Shown here: piece after piece, positions 37,585-47,400 of the stretch | How positions within the stretch are numbered: the first letter of the stretch is position 1 | How the letters are laid out: the number at the start of each line of letters is the position of its first letter | Assembly (NCBI RefSeq): GCF_018861705.1 | Contig: NZ_JAHLEC010000018.1 | Location: 1 to 54,595 of the forward strand | Direction: 5' to 3' | DNA: 54,595 nucleotides | Source of the DNA: Clostridium psychrophilum | Lineage (GTDB): Bacteria; Bacillota; Clostridia; Clostridiales; Clostridiaceae | The notes under the pieces: generated by a model | Databases searched by the model: none | What the model saw: the letters and a program-made list of their open reading frames with translations, nothing else | Told to the model about the DNA's origin: nothing | Made by a program: the position numbers and the translations under genes

Positions 37585-38687
37585 AAAATTTTTCTAGGAA
37601 TTTTACATTTAATTCTCTTTTCTATCGCATCTAAAAGATATTTATCTTTTGGAGCTGAAAATAAGTATGTATACCCTTCTTCTCCAGCTCTTCCAGTTCT
37701 TCCAATTCGATGTATATATGAATCAGCACTTTCAGGCATATCATAGTTATAAACATGACTAACTCCATTTATGTCAAGCCCTCTGGATGCTACATCTGTG
37801 GCAATCAAATACTGAATATCACAGTGTTTAAACTCCTTCATTATTCTTTCTCTTTTGGATTGGGATATATCAGAATGTAGCTTTTTACAATTATAGCCTT
37901 TTTTATAAAGAGCTACCTCAAGATCATCACATCTTCTTTTTGTTCTACAAAAAATTATGGCCATAAACGGATTGTCTTCATCCATTACCTTACATAGTGC
38001 TTCCTGCTTTTTTCTATCTGTGGTTTCTATTAAAAACTGTTTTATGTTTTTAAGTGTTGTCTCTTCTTTTTTTATAATTACTTCTGTAGGATTATTCATA
38101 TACTTGTATGCCATTTTTTTTACGTCTGGACTCATCGTTGCGGAGAAACATAACGTTTGCCTGTTTTTAGGTGTTGTTTCTAAAATATCCTCAATATCAT
38201 TTTTAAATCCCATTAAAAGCATCTGATCTGCCTCATCTAATACCAATGTCTTAAGCTTATCAAGTTTCACTGTGCCACGTCTAAGATGGTCTAATAATCT
38301 TCCTGGGGTTGCTATAACAAGGTGGATGTTACCCTTTAGTTTTTTAAGTTGTGCTCCTATATCCTTGCCACCATAAGCTGCCAGTATATTTAGATTTTTA
38401 ACTCCTGCAATTTTCTTAGCTTCATCAGTTATTTGTATAGCAAGTTCTCTTGTAGGTGTAACTACTAAACCCTGAATTGTATCTATGTCAGATGACATGT
38501 TATCAAACATTGGTAGCAAAAATGCGAGTGTTTTTCCAGTCCCTGTTTGTGCCTCCGCTATAACATCACTACCATCCTTTATTAGTTGAATACTTTGCTC
38601 TTGAATCGGAGTTGGTTCAGTTATTCCTTCAATTTTAATAATACTTAAAATATCTTCATTAAGCCCTAGTTCTTTAAATTTCATCAT
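37578..38687 (-). CDS. DEAD-box RNA helicase (short form)
   Basis: 369 residues from the third in-frame ATG at 38687, which has AAGGG nine bases upstream; the ATG at 38693 is only three bases from it. A complete two-domain helicase core: Q motif with ITEPTPIQEQSI, motif I AQTGTGKT, Ia PTRELAIQ, II DEAD in LVLDEADQM, III FSATMSP, IV IIFCRTKRR, V TDVASRGLD and VI YIHRIGRTGRAG. The C-terminal RNA-binding extension of DbpA/CshA is missing; the protein ends shortly after the core. It unwinds RNA duplexes with ATP, probably in ribosome assembly or RNA turnover, and this type often helps at low temperature. It is a single gene. Confidence 0.93.
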   Translation of the reverse strand: MMKFKELGLNEDILSIIKIEGITEPTPIQEQSIQLIKDGSDVIAEAQTGTGKTLAFLLPMFDNMSSDIDTIQGLVVTPTRELAIQITDEAKKIAGVKNLNILAAYGGKDIGAQLKKLKGNIHLVIATPGRLLDHLRRGTVKLDKLKTLVLDEADQMLLMGFKNDIEDILETTPKNRQTLCFSATMSPDVKKMAYKYMNNPTEVIIKKEETTLKNIKQFLIETTDRKKQEALCKVMDEDNPFMAIIFCRTKRRCDDLEVALYKKGYNCKKLHSDISQSKRERIMKEFKHCDIQYLIATDVASRGLDINGVSHVYNYDMPESADSYIHRIGRTGRAGEEGYTYLFSAPKDKYLLDAIEKRIKCKIPRKILS

Positions 38688-38790
38688 TTTCATTTACCCT
38701 TCTATTTAAATATATTTTTATTTTTTTATACATCACATTTAATGTTTAGACATTTGTTATAATAAGATAGTTTTATAGTGTTCATTTCAT

Positions 38791-40002
38791 TTAAAGTTTT
38801 TCTTTTTTAATCACCTTATTTTCCCTTTCTTTATGTATAATAACATTTATAGAACCATTAAGTAATGAACTATTGTGTTGCATTGCCAGAGCATTTATTA
38901 TAGCTGAACAACTGATAAATAATAAACCAGCTTGTGGTGCTATCATTGTAAAGTCGACAAGTCCATGTCCAATAATTACGGCTTGGATGCCTGCCAGCAT
39001 TGGAGCCAATTTACACTTTTGTATATAAAGCACTTTTAGATTTCGGAACAAATTAATTTTCAAATAAAAATATATTGAAATCCCTACTGCACCAAGTGTA
39101 GTCATAAAAGTAATCCATATATTATGACCATGATACATAGTTGTATAATAATATCCCTTCATAAACTTGGCCCCATGCTCAGGTATTCCCATAAGTCCCC
39201 ACCCGACAATAGGCTTTATTTTTATCATTTTTAAACATCCATTCCATATTCCAACACGACTATTAAATGAGTCATCAAAATTATGACCAGTTATATTTTT
39301 TAAAATCTGCGCTGGCATAAAAGTAATCGCAGCTGTAAGTATAAATATTGTTATAAATAGCCACATATCTTTTTTACTACCTTTAAACAAATAAAAGATA
39401 AAAAGTCCAAATAATAGTCCTATAAAAGCACCACGCGACCCCGTTAAAAACAATGCAATGACAAACAAAAGCGTTGATATTTGATAAAATACTTTTGTAG
39501 TTTTGGATGTAGTACTACAAAAATAAAAACCTACTAAAATCATTATAGCAAACCAATTACCTGCTACATTAGGATTGTCAAATGTGCTATAAATTCTATC
39601 ATTAAATACTGGCTGACCTGTAAATTTCAGAAACGTAGCCCAAATGTTATAATTAAAATATACCTGCATAACCTTCTCCATTATTCCAAAAACTGCTGAG
39701 AACAATGAAAAATAAATCAAATACCTATACATTTTTTCTACCTTATTTTCATTTTCACAATAGTTTTGTATAAAAATTCCAACACATAGATACATAAATA
39801 TAACAAAAGATGTAATAGTTGATATAAAACTATAATTTATAACTCCAACAACTAATGACCATATAAAAAGCAACCCAAGTCCTATATTCCAATGATTTTT
39901 ATATATATTTATATTTTTAAATAATACCATATATGTCATATATATTACTGGTATAACCGCCGTATAGGGCGAAATAACTGTTAATAAAACTATAATCCCC
40001 AT
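38791..40002 (-). CDS. O-antigen ligase / polymerase family membrane protein
   Basis: 403 residues with about eleven membrane segments and a large extracellular loop (about 240-300) of the Wzy_C/WaaL type. In-family motifs are RIYSTFDNPNVAGNW, FLTGSRGAFIGLLFG, FNSRVGIWNGCLKMIKIKP, VGWGLMGIPEHG and YHGHNIWITFMTTLG, with the Arg and His residues used by ligases. In Gram-positives such proteins polymerise or attach surface polysaccharide or glycoprotein glycans. No glycan gene cluster is adjacent, so its partner is unknown. AGGAGG ends six bases before the ATG, and a perfect TGTGA-N6-TCACA palindrome lies immediately upstream. Confidence 0.85.
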   Translation of the reverse strand: MGIIVLLTVISPYTAVIPVIYMTYMVLFKNINIYKNHWNIGLGLLFIWSLVVGVINYSFISTITSFVIFMYLCVGIFIQNYCENENKVEKMYRYLIYFSLFSAVFGIMEKVMQVYFNYNIWATFLKFTGQPVFNDRIYSTFDNPNVAGNWFAIMILVGFYFCSTTSKTTKVFYQISTLLFVIALFLTGSRGAFIGLLFGLFIFYLFKGSKKDMWLFITIFILTAAITFMPAQILKNITGHNFDDSFNSRVGIWNGCLKMIKIKPIVGWGLMGIPEHGAKFMKGYYYTTMYHGHNIWITFMTTLGAVGISIYFYLKINLFRNLKVLYIQKCKLAPMLAGIQAVIIGHGLVDFTMIAPQAGLLFISCSAIINALAMQHNSSLLNGSINVIIHKERENKVIKKEKL

Positions 40003-40013
40003 AATAAACCTCC

Positions 40014-40029
40014 TGTGACTATAGTCACA
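40014..40029. promoter_or_regulatory. perfect CRP/FNR-like palindrome TGTGA-N6-TCACA
   Basis: TGTGACTATAGTCACA is a perfect 16-base palindrome matching the CRP-family consensus TGTGAnnnnnnTCACA. It lies 11-27 bases upstream of the start codon of the O-antigen-ligase-type gene and partly overlaps the ribosome site, so a bound protein would block transcription or translation rather than activate. The regulator is unknown. Confidence 0.5.
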
Positions 40030-40318
40030 TAAATAATAATAGATAAGTCTAGGTCAAACTTCAATTAAAAATTCAATTGTTAACAGTTTGTCTTTATTTT
40101 TTACAATTTATATCAACTAACACTTGAGTTATTATTTATTAAATTATCCCCTGGGTCGCTGCAATATTAACAACTTTATGTTGATAAATATGCACGCAGT
40201 GTACTAATCCTATTATAATTAATACTACCTTTCACTAAAAATATTATATGCCATATGTATACTGTTTTATAATGTGTCAATAATTTTAATGTGTGATTCT
40301 AGTGAAAGGGGCATATTA
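40030..40318. other. divergent intergenic region between the ligase-type and TPR genes
   Basis: Gene-free. It contains the third dispersed motif copy at 40123-40172 and AT-rich sequence with a TATAAT at about 40214. The TPR gene probably starts from this area. Confidence 0.5.
40123..40172 (+). repeat. dispersed GGTCGCTGCAA motif, copy 3
   Basis: CTTGAGTTATTATTTATT, then AAATTATCCCCTGGGTCGCT and GCAATATTAACAAC. It shares the left flank CTTGAGTTA and the core with copy 2. Confidence 0.55.
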
Positions 40319-41023
40319 ATGAAAAATAATATTAACTTAATTAGTGATGAAACTCTAGTTAAAGGATATATAGAAAGAGGTAAGGGGCTTTTTAATAATG
40401 GTGAAATTGATAAGGCATTCAAAAATTTTAACAAAGCAATTTTCCTTAATAACAAATATGCGGATGCTTATTTCGTAAAAGCTCAAGCTCATATTGAAAT
40501 ATATGAAGCTTTTGAAGCAGAAGAATGTATAATGAAATATTTAAAACTAGTTCCGGATGATCCATTAGGTTACTGGAAACTCATTGATATAAACGATTTA
40601 ACTGGAGATTTTGATAAATGCATTTACTATTGTGAAAAGCTTATTCAAACAGATGACAAAAATGCAAACATGTATTTTAAAAAAGCACAATTCTTGGCTA
40701 TCATCAACAATTTTAAAGAAGCATTAGAATGCTTTAATATTTGTTTAACATTAAGTCCTTGTTTTTATGATGCTTTATGTGGTAAAGCTAAAGTTCTTTT
40801 CTCATTACATAATAGAAACACAGCTATTGATGTATACAGTGATGCAATTGAATTAGATAATACTAAAAGTATTGCTTATTTGGGGATGTCTGAAGTACAT
40901 TTATCTCTAGGCAATAACTTAATTGCCTTAGAGTTTGCAAAAAAAGCATACGAAATAGAGCCTTCAAATGAATGGTATAAATGTCACTATAAAATACTAA
41001 AAGATATGAATACGGATATGTAA
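40319..41023 (+). CDS. tetratricopeptide repeat protein
   Basis: 234 residues from the ATG at 40319 with AAAGGGG about nine bases upstream; an in-frame GTG at 40274 lacks a ribosome site. It is built of about six TPR helix pairs: GLFNNGEIDKAFKNFNKAI, ADAYFVKAQAHIEIYEAFEA, ANMYFKKAQFLAIINNFKEA, CFYDALCGKAKVLFSLHNR, SIAYLGMSEVHLSLGNNLIA. There is no signal peptide, so it is a cytosolic protein-interaction scaffold with unknown partner. A strong terminator follows. Confidence 0.85.
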   Translation: MKNNINLISDETLVKGYIERGKGLFNNGEIDKAFKNFNKAIFLNNKYADAYFVKAQAHIEIYEAFEAEECIMKYLKLVPDDPLGYWKLIDINDLTGDFDKCIYYCEKLIQTDDKNANMYFKKAQFLAIINNFKEALECFNICLTLSPCFYDALCGKAKVLFSLHNRNTAIDVYSDAIELDNTKSIAYLGMSEVHLSLGNNLIALEFAKKAYEIEPSNEWYKCHYKILKDMNTDM

Positions 41024-41067
41024 ATAATAAAAAACTTTCACATAAAAAGTGAAAGTTTTTTATTATT
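41023..41067. terminator. bidirectional terminator between the TPR and SNF2 genes
   Basis: AATAATAAAAAACTTTCAC (41023-41041) and its perfect complement (41049-41067) with a 7-base loop; A- and T-rich ends serve both strands. Confidence 0.9.
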
Positions 41068-41090
41068 TAATTTCTAACCTTTTACCATTT

Positions 41091-44000
41091 TTACTCCTTA
41101 ATTTCAAACAACCCAAATATGTCTTCCTCACTTAAAGATGCAAAACCTTTCCCCCCTGATAGCTCATCACCCATAAGCTCTGATACAAGCTTTTTTTTCT
41201 CTTCCTGAAGTGACAATATTTTTTCTTCTATTGTACCCTTAGCTATTATTTTTATAACACTAACCACATTCTTTTGACCTATCCTATGTGCTCTATCTGT
41301 TGCTTGTTCCTCTACTGCCGGGTTCCACCAAGGATCAAAGTGAATTACTACATCTGCAGACGTTAAATTTAATCCTGTCCCTCCAGCCTTTAAACTTATT
41401 AAAAATACAGAATTATCGCCCTTATTAAAATCTTTTACTAAATCCATTCTCTTTTCTGAGGCTACACATCCATCTAGATAACTAAAAGATATCCCCTCAA
41501 CTTTAAATCTCTTTTGTATATTTTTAAGAACAGATGTAAATTGAGAGAAAACTAATACTCTGTGTCCCTCATCTATACTCTTATGAAGATGTTCAACTAA
41601 AGCTTCTATTTTTGCACTACCACCACTATATCCACTCATTAGCACTGTTGGATCCAAACATAATTGCCTTAACTTTGTAATATATGAGAGTATCTCTATC
41701 TTACTATTCTTAAATTCATCATTTTTCACCTTATTTTCAATAAGCTCCATAGCATGGTTTGCATAAATTTTGTAAACTTTCTTTTGCTCATGATCTAAAC
41801 TTACCAAAAGTGTTTTTTCTATTTTATCAGGTAATTCTTTTAGAACATCCTTTTTTCTTCTTCGTAATATAAACGGTTTTATAAGCCTATTTAAGTCTTC
41901 TAATATTTCAGGAGTCTCCTTAAGTTTTTTATAATATCTTACACTAAATATTTTTTCATCATATAAGTACCCCGGCATTATAAAATCAAAAATAGACCAC
42001 AAATCCATAAGAGAATTTTCTATCGGTGTACCCGATAGTGCAAATCTTGTCTTTGACTTTATCTCCTTAACAGCTATTGCATTTTGAGATTTTGGATTTT
42101 TAATGTTTTGAGCTTCATCCAATATACAATAATCAAACTCTAATTTGTTATAACTTTCACTGTCCCTCTTTAACAAGTTATATGTAGTTATAATAACATC
42201 ATAATTTTTTATGTTGCTAATAATTTCTTTTCTTGAATTCTTAGGTCCATTCCCTGCAACTACACTTAAACTAGGTGCGAACTTTTCAAATTCACTTATC
42301 CAGTTATAAATTAGAGAAGTAGGTGCTACAATCAAAGTTTTACTTCCAATTCCATCCAATATAAAAGCAATAGCTTGTATTGTTTTACCAAGGCCCATTT
42401 CATCTCCTAAAATTCCTCCAAAACCCAAATAGTCCAATGTTTTAAACCAATTATATCCAACCTTTTGATACTCTCTTAACTTACCATTTAGACCTACTGG
42501 AACTTTAAAATTTAGTTTTTCAATGTTTTTAAGCTTATCTCTTACTTGATTAAGCTCTTTTTTGCCTTTTATATATCTTATCTTATTTTCATCTAGATAA
42601 CTATCTAAGAAAATGCCTTTACTTCTAGATATTTCAATATGATTATTATCACTACCATTGGGGGCCATAATATCAATTAACTTTAAAAATTTATTAAGCT
42701 CTAGCTCCTCCAAATCAAGATATTCGCCATTTTGAAGTTTATAGTATTTAAGATTGTTTCTAAATGCCCTTAATATATTTGTTGTTTCACTAGGATCAAT
42801 GTCTCCTACTTTAAAATTCATTTCAAAGTAATTATATTTTCCACTTTTAATATCCCCACTAATACCCTTAGTACCTAGCGATTTTATTCCTTTAAAGTTC
42901 TCTGAATAATATACTTCTCCAATTTTTTGAAGTTTTCCTATATCATTTTTAAAAAATTTAAATATATAGTCTTCGCCTCGTGTAAAATAAAACTTATTCT
43001 TGATTTCCTGAAATCCTAAAGTCTTTAGGCTTGTAATAACAGAATCTTCTTTTTTAGAATCTCTATATATAATTTTTTCAGTACAATCCTCAAATATATT
43101 AAATTCATAAGTACCATATTTTACCTTTAATGTTAAATCTATAATTTTACCTTGTTGATTAAAGTAAAAATTGAATTGGCTTTTAACCATTATAACTTTA
43201 CCTTTTATAGCCTTAGACAAAACAACACTAGGCGATAGGATGTTAAGCTCTGGGATAAGCCTTCTCAATATAGTCTCCTCATCAAGACTTGCCATAGTTA
43301 CTACCTTTGCTTCATTAAAAATTTGAAGATATGGGCTTATTTTATAACAAAACTCATAATTTGGAAGATAAATAGTGCTTCCATATAATAAAACATCATT
43401 CTTCTCACCTAAAGAAATCGGCATTCCGTTAATCGCTTTGAGAATATAATTATCCTTTATAATTTTCAAATCAAAATCTATTACTGGAGCCTCATATAAA
43501 ATTTCTGTATCCACAGGTCTGTAAAAAAAACCTTCATTCAAAAATACCCTATGCTTAGTTATGATATCAAAAAATTCTCTAGTCAAATATTTAGGAATAT
43601 TAACATACTTGCCATCAACATAACGGTCCTTACTTTTATTAAAGTTTCCTTGATTTCCCTCCATTGTCTTTAACATTTCAATAAAATCAATAAGTCTTTT
43701 ATCCTTTATATCTAATCTTTGATTTTCAGAATTAAAAGTAAAGTTTTTGCTATAATTTATAGGAAATTTATTATAATATGCTAATAAAAAATGGTTTATA
43801 TCCTTTAAAATGTAAAGATTACTTGAAGTCATGGAACTCAGACCTATTTTAAACTCAGCTGTAAGGTTATTAGTCCATTGATTTTTATTTATATAAACAT
43901 CTATTTTAGTTTCATTCTTATCTTTTTCATCGCCTAAAAGCAGAGATAATATATTGCTATTATTTTGAACTACCCCTATTTCATCATTATCTTCATTTAA

Positions 44001-44339
44001 AAGAGGGTTCTTGGCTAAATCTCCTAATGCTTTATAAAATGTTGCAACTAAATGCTTACAGCAATAATTTTCTTTTTTAAATTCATTATTTTCAAAATCA
44101 GGACAACTACAGAATGTAGAAAAGATACTCTTTTGTTCCGCATCCATCTCAATTTTCGTATGATATTCATTAAAAAGCTTCTCAGAAATAACATTACCAT
44201 CTATACAGATTAATTTATCTTCATTTGTAATATCTATGGAAGAAACCAAATCATTATTAAGAACCCTTTGTCCTCTCACATGATTTTTACCACTTGTTCC
44301 TTCATTTAATATTTGTAACAACATATCTTCTTTAAACAT
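41091..44339 (-). CDS. SNF2 family DNA helicase with N-terminal SWIM zinc finger
   Basis: 1082 residues. An N-terminal SWIM domain of the CxCx(n)CxH type (CSCPDF followed by CCKHLVATFY, about 90-112) is followed by the bacterial SNF2-associated region (about 150-600) and the SNF2 ATPase core: motif I GDEMGLGKTIQAIAF at about 650, Ia LIVAPTSLIYNW, II LDEAQNIKNPKSQNA, III ALSGTPIENSLMDLWSIFDF. The C-terminal helicase lobe has VLVFSQFTSVL, SLKAGGTGLNLTSADVVIHF and TDRAHRIGQ at about 1013. It is a dsDNA translocase of the RapA/Swi2 superfamily, possibly remodelling protein-DNA complexes. No restriction or defence genes sit next to it, so a housekeeping role is more likely than defence. Confidence 0.92.
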   Translation of the reverse strand: MFKEDMLLQILNEGTSGKNHVRGQRVLNNDLVSSIDITNEDKLICIDGNVISEKLFNEYHTKIEMDAEQKSIFSTFCSCPDFENNEFKKENYCCKHLVATFYKALGDLAKNPLLNEDNDEIGVVQNNSNILSLLLGDEKDKNETKIDVYINKNQWTNNLTAEFKIGLSSMTSSNLYILKDINHFLLAYYNKFPINYSKNFTFNSENQRLDIKDKRLIDFIEMLKTMEGNQGNFNKSKDRYVDGKYVNIPKYLTREFFDIITKHRVFLNEGFFYRPVDTEILYEAPVIDFDLKIIKDNYILKAINGMPISLGEKNDVLLYGSTIYLPNYEFCYKISPYLQIFNEAKVVTMASLDEETILRRLIPELNILSPSVVLSKAIKGKVIMVKSQFNFYFNQQGKIIDLTLKVKYGTYEFNIFEDCTEKIIYRDSKKEDSVITSLKTLGFQEIKNKFYFTRGEDYIFKFFKNDIGKLQKIGEVYYSENFKGIKSLGTKGISGDIKSGKYNYFEMNFKVGDIDPSETTNILRAFRNNLKYYKLQNGEYLDLEELELNKFLKLIDIMAPNGSDNNHIEISRSKGIFLDSYLDENKIRYIKGKKELNQVRDKLKNIEKLNFKVPVGLNGKLREYQKVGYNWFKTLDYLGFGGILGDEMGLGKTIQAIAFILDGIGSKTLIVAPTSLIYNWISEFEKFAPSLSVVAGNGPKNSRKEIISNIKNYDVIITTYNLLKRDSESYNKLEFDYCILDEAQNIKNPKSQNAIAVKEIKSKTRFALSGTPIENSLMDLWSIFDFIMPGYLYDEKIFSVRYYKKLKETPEILEDLNRLIKPFILRRRKKDVLKELPDKIEKTLLVSLDHEQKKVYKIYANHAMELIENKVKNDEFKNSKIEILSYITKLRQLCLDPTVLMSGYSGGSAKIEALVEHLHKSIDEGHRVLVFSQFTSVLKNIQKRFKVEGISFSYLDGCVASEKRMDLVKDFNKGDNSVFLISLKAGGTGLNLTSADVVIHFDPWWNPAVEEQATDRAHRIGQKNVVSVIKIIAKGTIEEKILSLQEEKKKLVSELMGDELSGGKGFASLSEEDIFGLFEIKE

Positions 44340-44391
44340 ATTTTCTCCCTAGTCTTTAAGTTTTATAATCCTCTAATTATAACATAAACTC

Positions 44392-44426
44392 AAAAAGAAC
44401 ATAAAGCTTAAGGCTTATGTTCTTTT
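44392..44426 (-). terminator. intrinsic terminator of the giant GGDEF gene
   Basis: The minus-strand stem AAAAGAACATAAGC/GCTTTATGTTCTTTT (one bulge, 44413-44426 with 44393-44407) ends in a T5 run, about 12 bases after the stop at 44438. Confidence 0.85.
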
Positions 44427-44437
44427 CTTAAGGTGTA

Positions 44438-47400
44438 TTAAATTATGCCTACTAATAATTGACCTAAAGTCTTAACAAAATTTAAATCTTCAAATTTAAA
44501 TTCTTTAACTTTAATTGGAACCGTTAGATAAAGTACCCCTTTAACAACTCCAGATTTAATTATAGGAACTACTAAAGCAGAGTTCCAATTTGGCATTCCT
44601 GTTACTAAATCATAATCTATTATACTATCCCAATCTATTGTACAAATACCTTGCTTATCTGTAATTACATTTTCTATTATACCTTCACTAAATCCTACAA
44701 CTTTAGCCCAATCCTCCTTTAAGTTTCTTCTCCCAAATTTTTGCGTAATCTTGTTTTCATTGATTATAAACAACATACCATTTTTTGCTTCGGTGGTTTC
44801 AATTATTCTTCCAAGTGCATTATATATTTTAGTTTCTAAATCACAATCTGACTTAACAGTTTCAATTAATTCTACCATAGCCAGTACATTTCTTGAATCC
44901 TGAACCATATTTCCTGACACTATTCCTGACAATTTATTAGTACCTTGCAACTTACCAAAAAACTCATTTTCGAAAATTTGACACCTGTTTTTACCATTAG
45001 CCTTAGCCACATACAAAGCCTTGTCAGCACTCTCTACTAATTCCTGTCTCCACTTTCCATGTTTTGGATAAGTAGCAATACCCATGCTAACGGTTAGATC
45101 TCTTTTAGATTTTAATATTCTCTTATTATCTATATTTCCCCTTATTCTTTCTGCTATGTCACTCGCCACTCTGGTATCAGTTTCAGGTAAAATTACAATA
45201 AACTCCTCGCCACCATAACGTCCACATAAATCAATTTTTCTAATTGAATGCATAACAATTTTGCTTACCTCTCTGAGTACCTTGTCTCCAGTTATATGCC
45301 CAAATTTATCGTTGACACCTTTGAAATCATCCAAATCGAACATTATTATTGAGAATACTCCACTCGATGCATTCGCTTTTTCTATATTTTGAGATAGCTC
45401 ATCCTCTAAAAAGCGCCTCGTGAGAGTCCCTGTTAATTTATCAACAGATGAACTAATTTTAAGTAAATAATTTTCCATAACAAAACTTATAAATGAAGTT
45501 AAATCTAAACATTCAGCTAAACTATCTTCATTAAAATTGTTTAATACTCTCTCAGATTCCATATATACATAGCCTTTTATATTATCGAGCTTTAGTTGTT
45601 CATTAGATTTTCTTGCTTCTCCTGGTTTTTTTTCTATATAAATATGCTTCTTTCTTATAATTGGTATACACATTATAGACTTCATATTTTTAGGCATATA
45701 TTTAAAATCTGCATTCTTCGGACTATTAAATGGTTCGCTTACTAATATAGAGTTTTTAGATTCTTTCGTTCTTAGCAAAATCTTTTTTAAGTCTGTGATA
45801 TCAAAATTTCCATCACTTGAAGCAATAATTGTCAATTCACCATCAATTCCTTCAGAAATGATTAAACTCCTAGTAGATAACACAATACTTGAAATAAGTT
45901 TTGTAATTACATTCAAAATCTGTAGTGAATCATCACCCATGTTTTTGATTATATCATTAATGTTATGAATCCCTTTAGGCAAAATAGAGCTGTATATTTT
46001 TTTAGCTAATTCAACAAAATTTTTGTTATTTAAAATTTCACTAAACATTTTGTAGTCAAACAAAATTGTTAAATCATGATTGCTAGAAATATTTATGTCA
46101 CCTTCTCTTGACTCACATATATTTCTATATGCGTAGGGTTTGCTCATTCCTTTAATCATGTTAAATGGTTTCATCATATTGTATGCATTAATATAATTAA
46201 CTCTTAAAAATTCCGGTAATTGCATAGTACCTTCTTTAATTATCTCACAAGCTTCAAAATAATAGTTTACAGCATAAAAATAATTTTCTTGCATAAAATA
46301 ATACTCCCCAATAGCACTACATATTCTCCATTGGAAATACTTGTTTTTTTCTCTTTTAGATAATTCTAATACTTGCATTAAAATTTCTATCTTTTCTTTG
46401 CCACTTTTTAAAAGTCCTTCTAGATACATTCTCTTAATATTAACCATATCAATATGGTTATTTGCTTTAGTAATAAGGTGATTTTTAAATAAATTTAAAA
46501 CCTCACTTACAAATCCTTTTTCATATAACACTATGCATATTTCATATAATGCATTTGTTTTATTTATATTATTTTTATAACCATTGATTACTGTTTCTAT
46601 TTGTTTAATATATTTATGAATATTATCAACTTTATCTAAGCGTTGTAAATTTACAAAGAGTAACAACAATTTACTATTATTATCTTGAATTGTACCATTA
46701 TTATTATATATTTTTAAAGAATTATTAATTAAAAGACTAGCAGCATCTATATTTCCCATTCCATAATTAAATTCTGCTCGCATTTGATAATAAATAGAAA
46801 TATCTTTGCCTTGAATAGGATATTTTTCTACCTCCTTTTGTGCTAATACATAATATTTATATGCATCCCTATTATTTCCCATTTTTAATTCAACATAAGA
46901 AATATAATTGTATATATAGAATATATTACTTTCAAATCCTATATCTACTGACTTTTTAAGTACATCTTTAAAGTATTTCAATGCATTATTATAATCAAAC
47001 TTATCTGCATAACAAGTTGCTATATTTACCAAAGCAGTTAACTCTAAATCTATTATATTATTTTCCTCACAAATTGATAAAGTCCTATTATAATAACTAA
47101 TAGCTGTTATTTCATCCTGATAATAGTCTGCATAAATTACCCCTATATTATTTAAACAACGACACATACCTTCTGAATTATTTGTTTTTTCAAAATAAAT
47201 GAGACCTTTTTTATAACACTCTAATGCTTCAATTATTCTAGAAGTCTCAGAGTATAAAATACCAAGGATATTGTACATAAATCCTTTGTGAGACAGATAA
47301 TTATTTCCACATTTTTTTATACATCTAACGCATAAATCAAAAACCTTCTTATATTCCTGTTTCGCAGTATATGCATATGCAAGATTTGTTTTATTTTCAA

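Noticed and set aside
38688-38693. Upstream ATG of the DEAD-box gene as the start
   Set aside because: It is only three bases from AAGGG; the ATG at 38687 has proper spacing, though the difference is two codons.
41091-44339. SNF2 protein as part of a DISARM-like or other defence island
   Set aside because: No methylase, nuclease, PLD or other defence gene lies next to it; both neighbours are separated by strong terminators.
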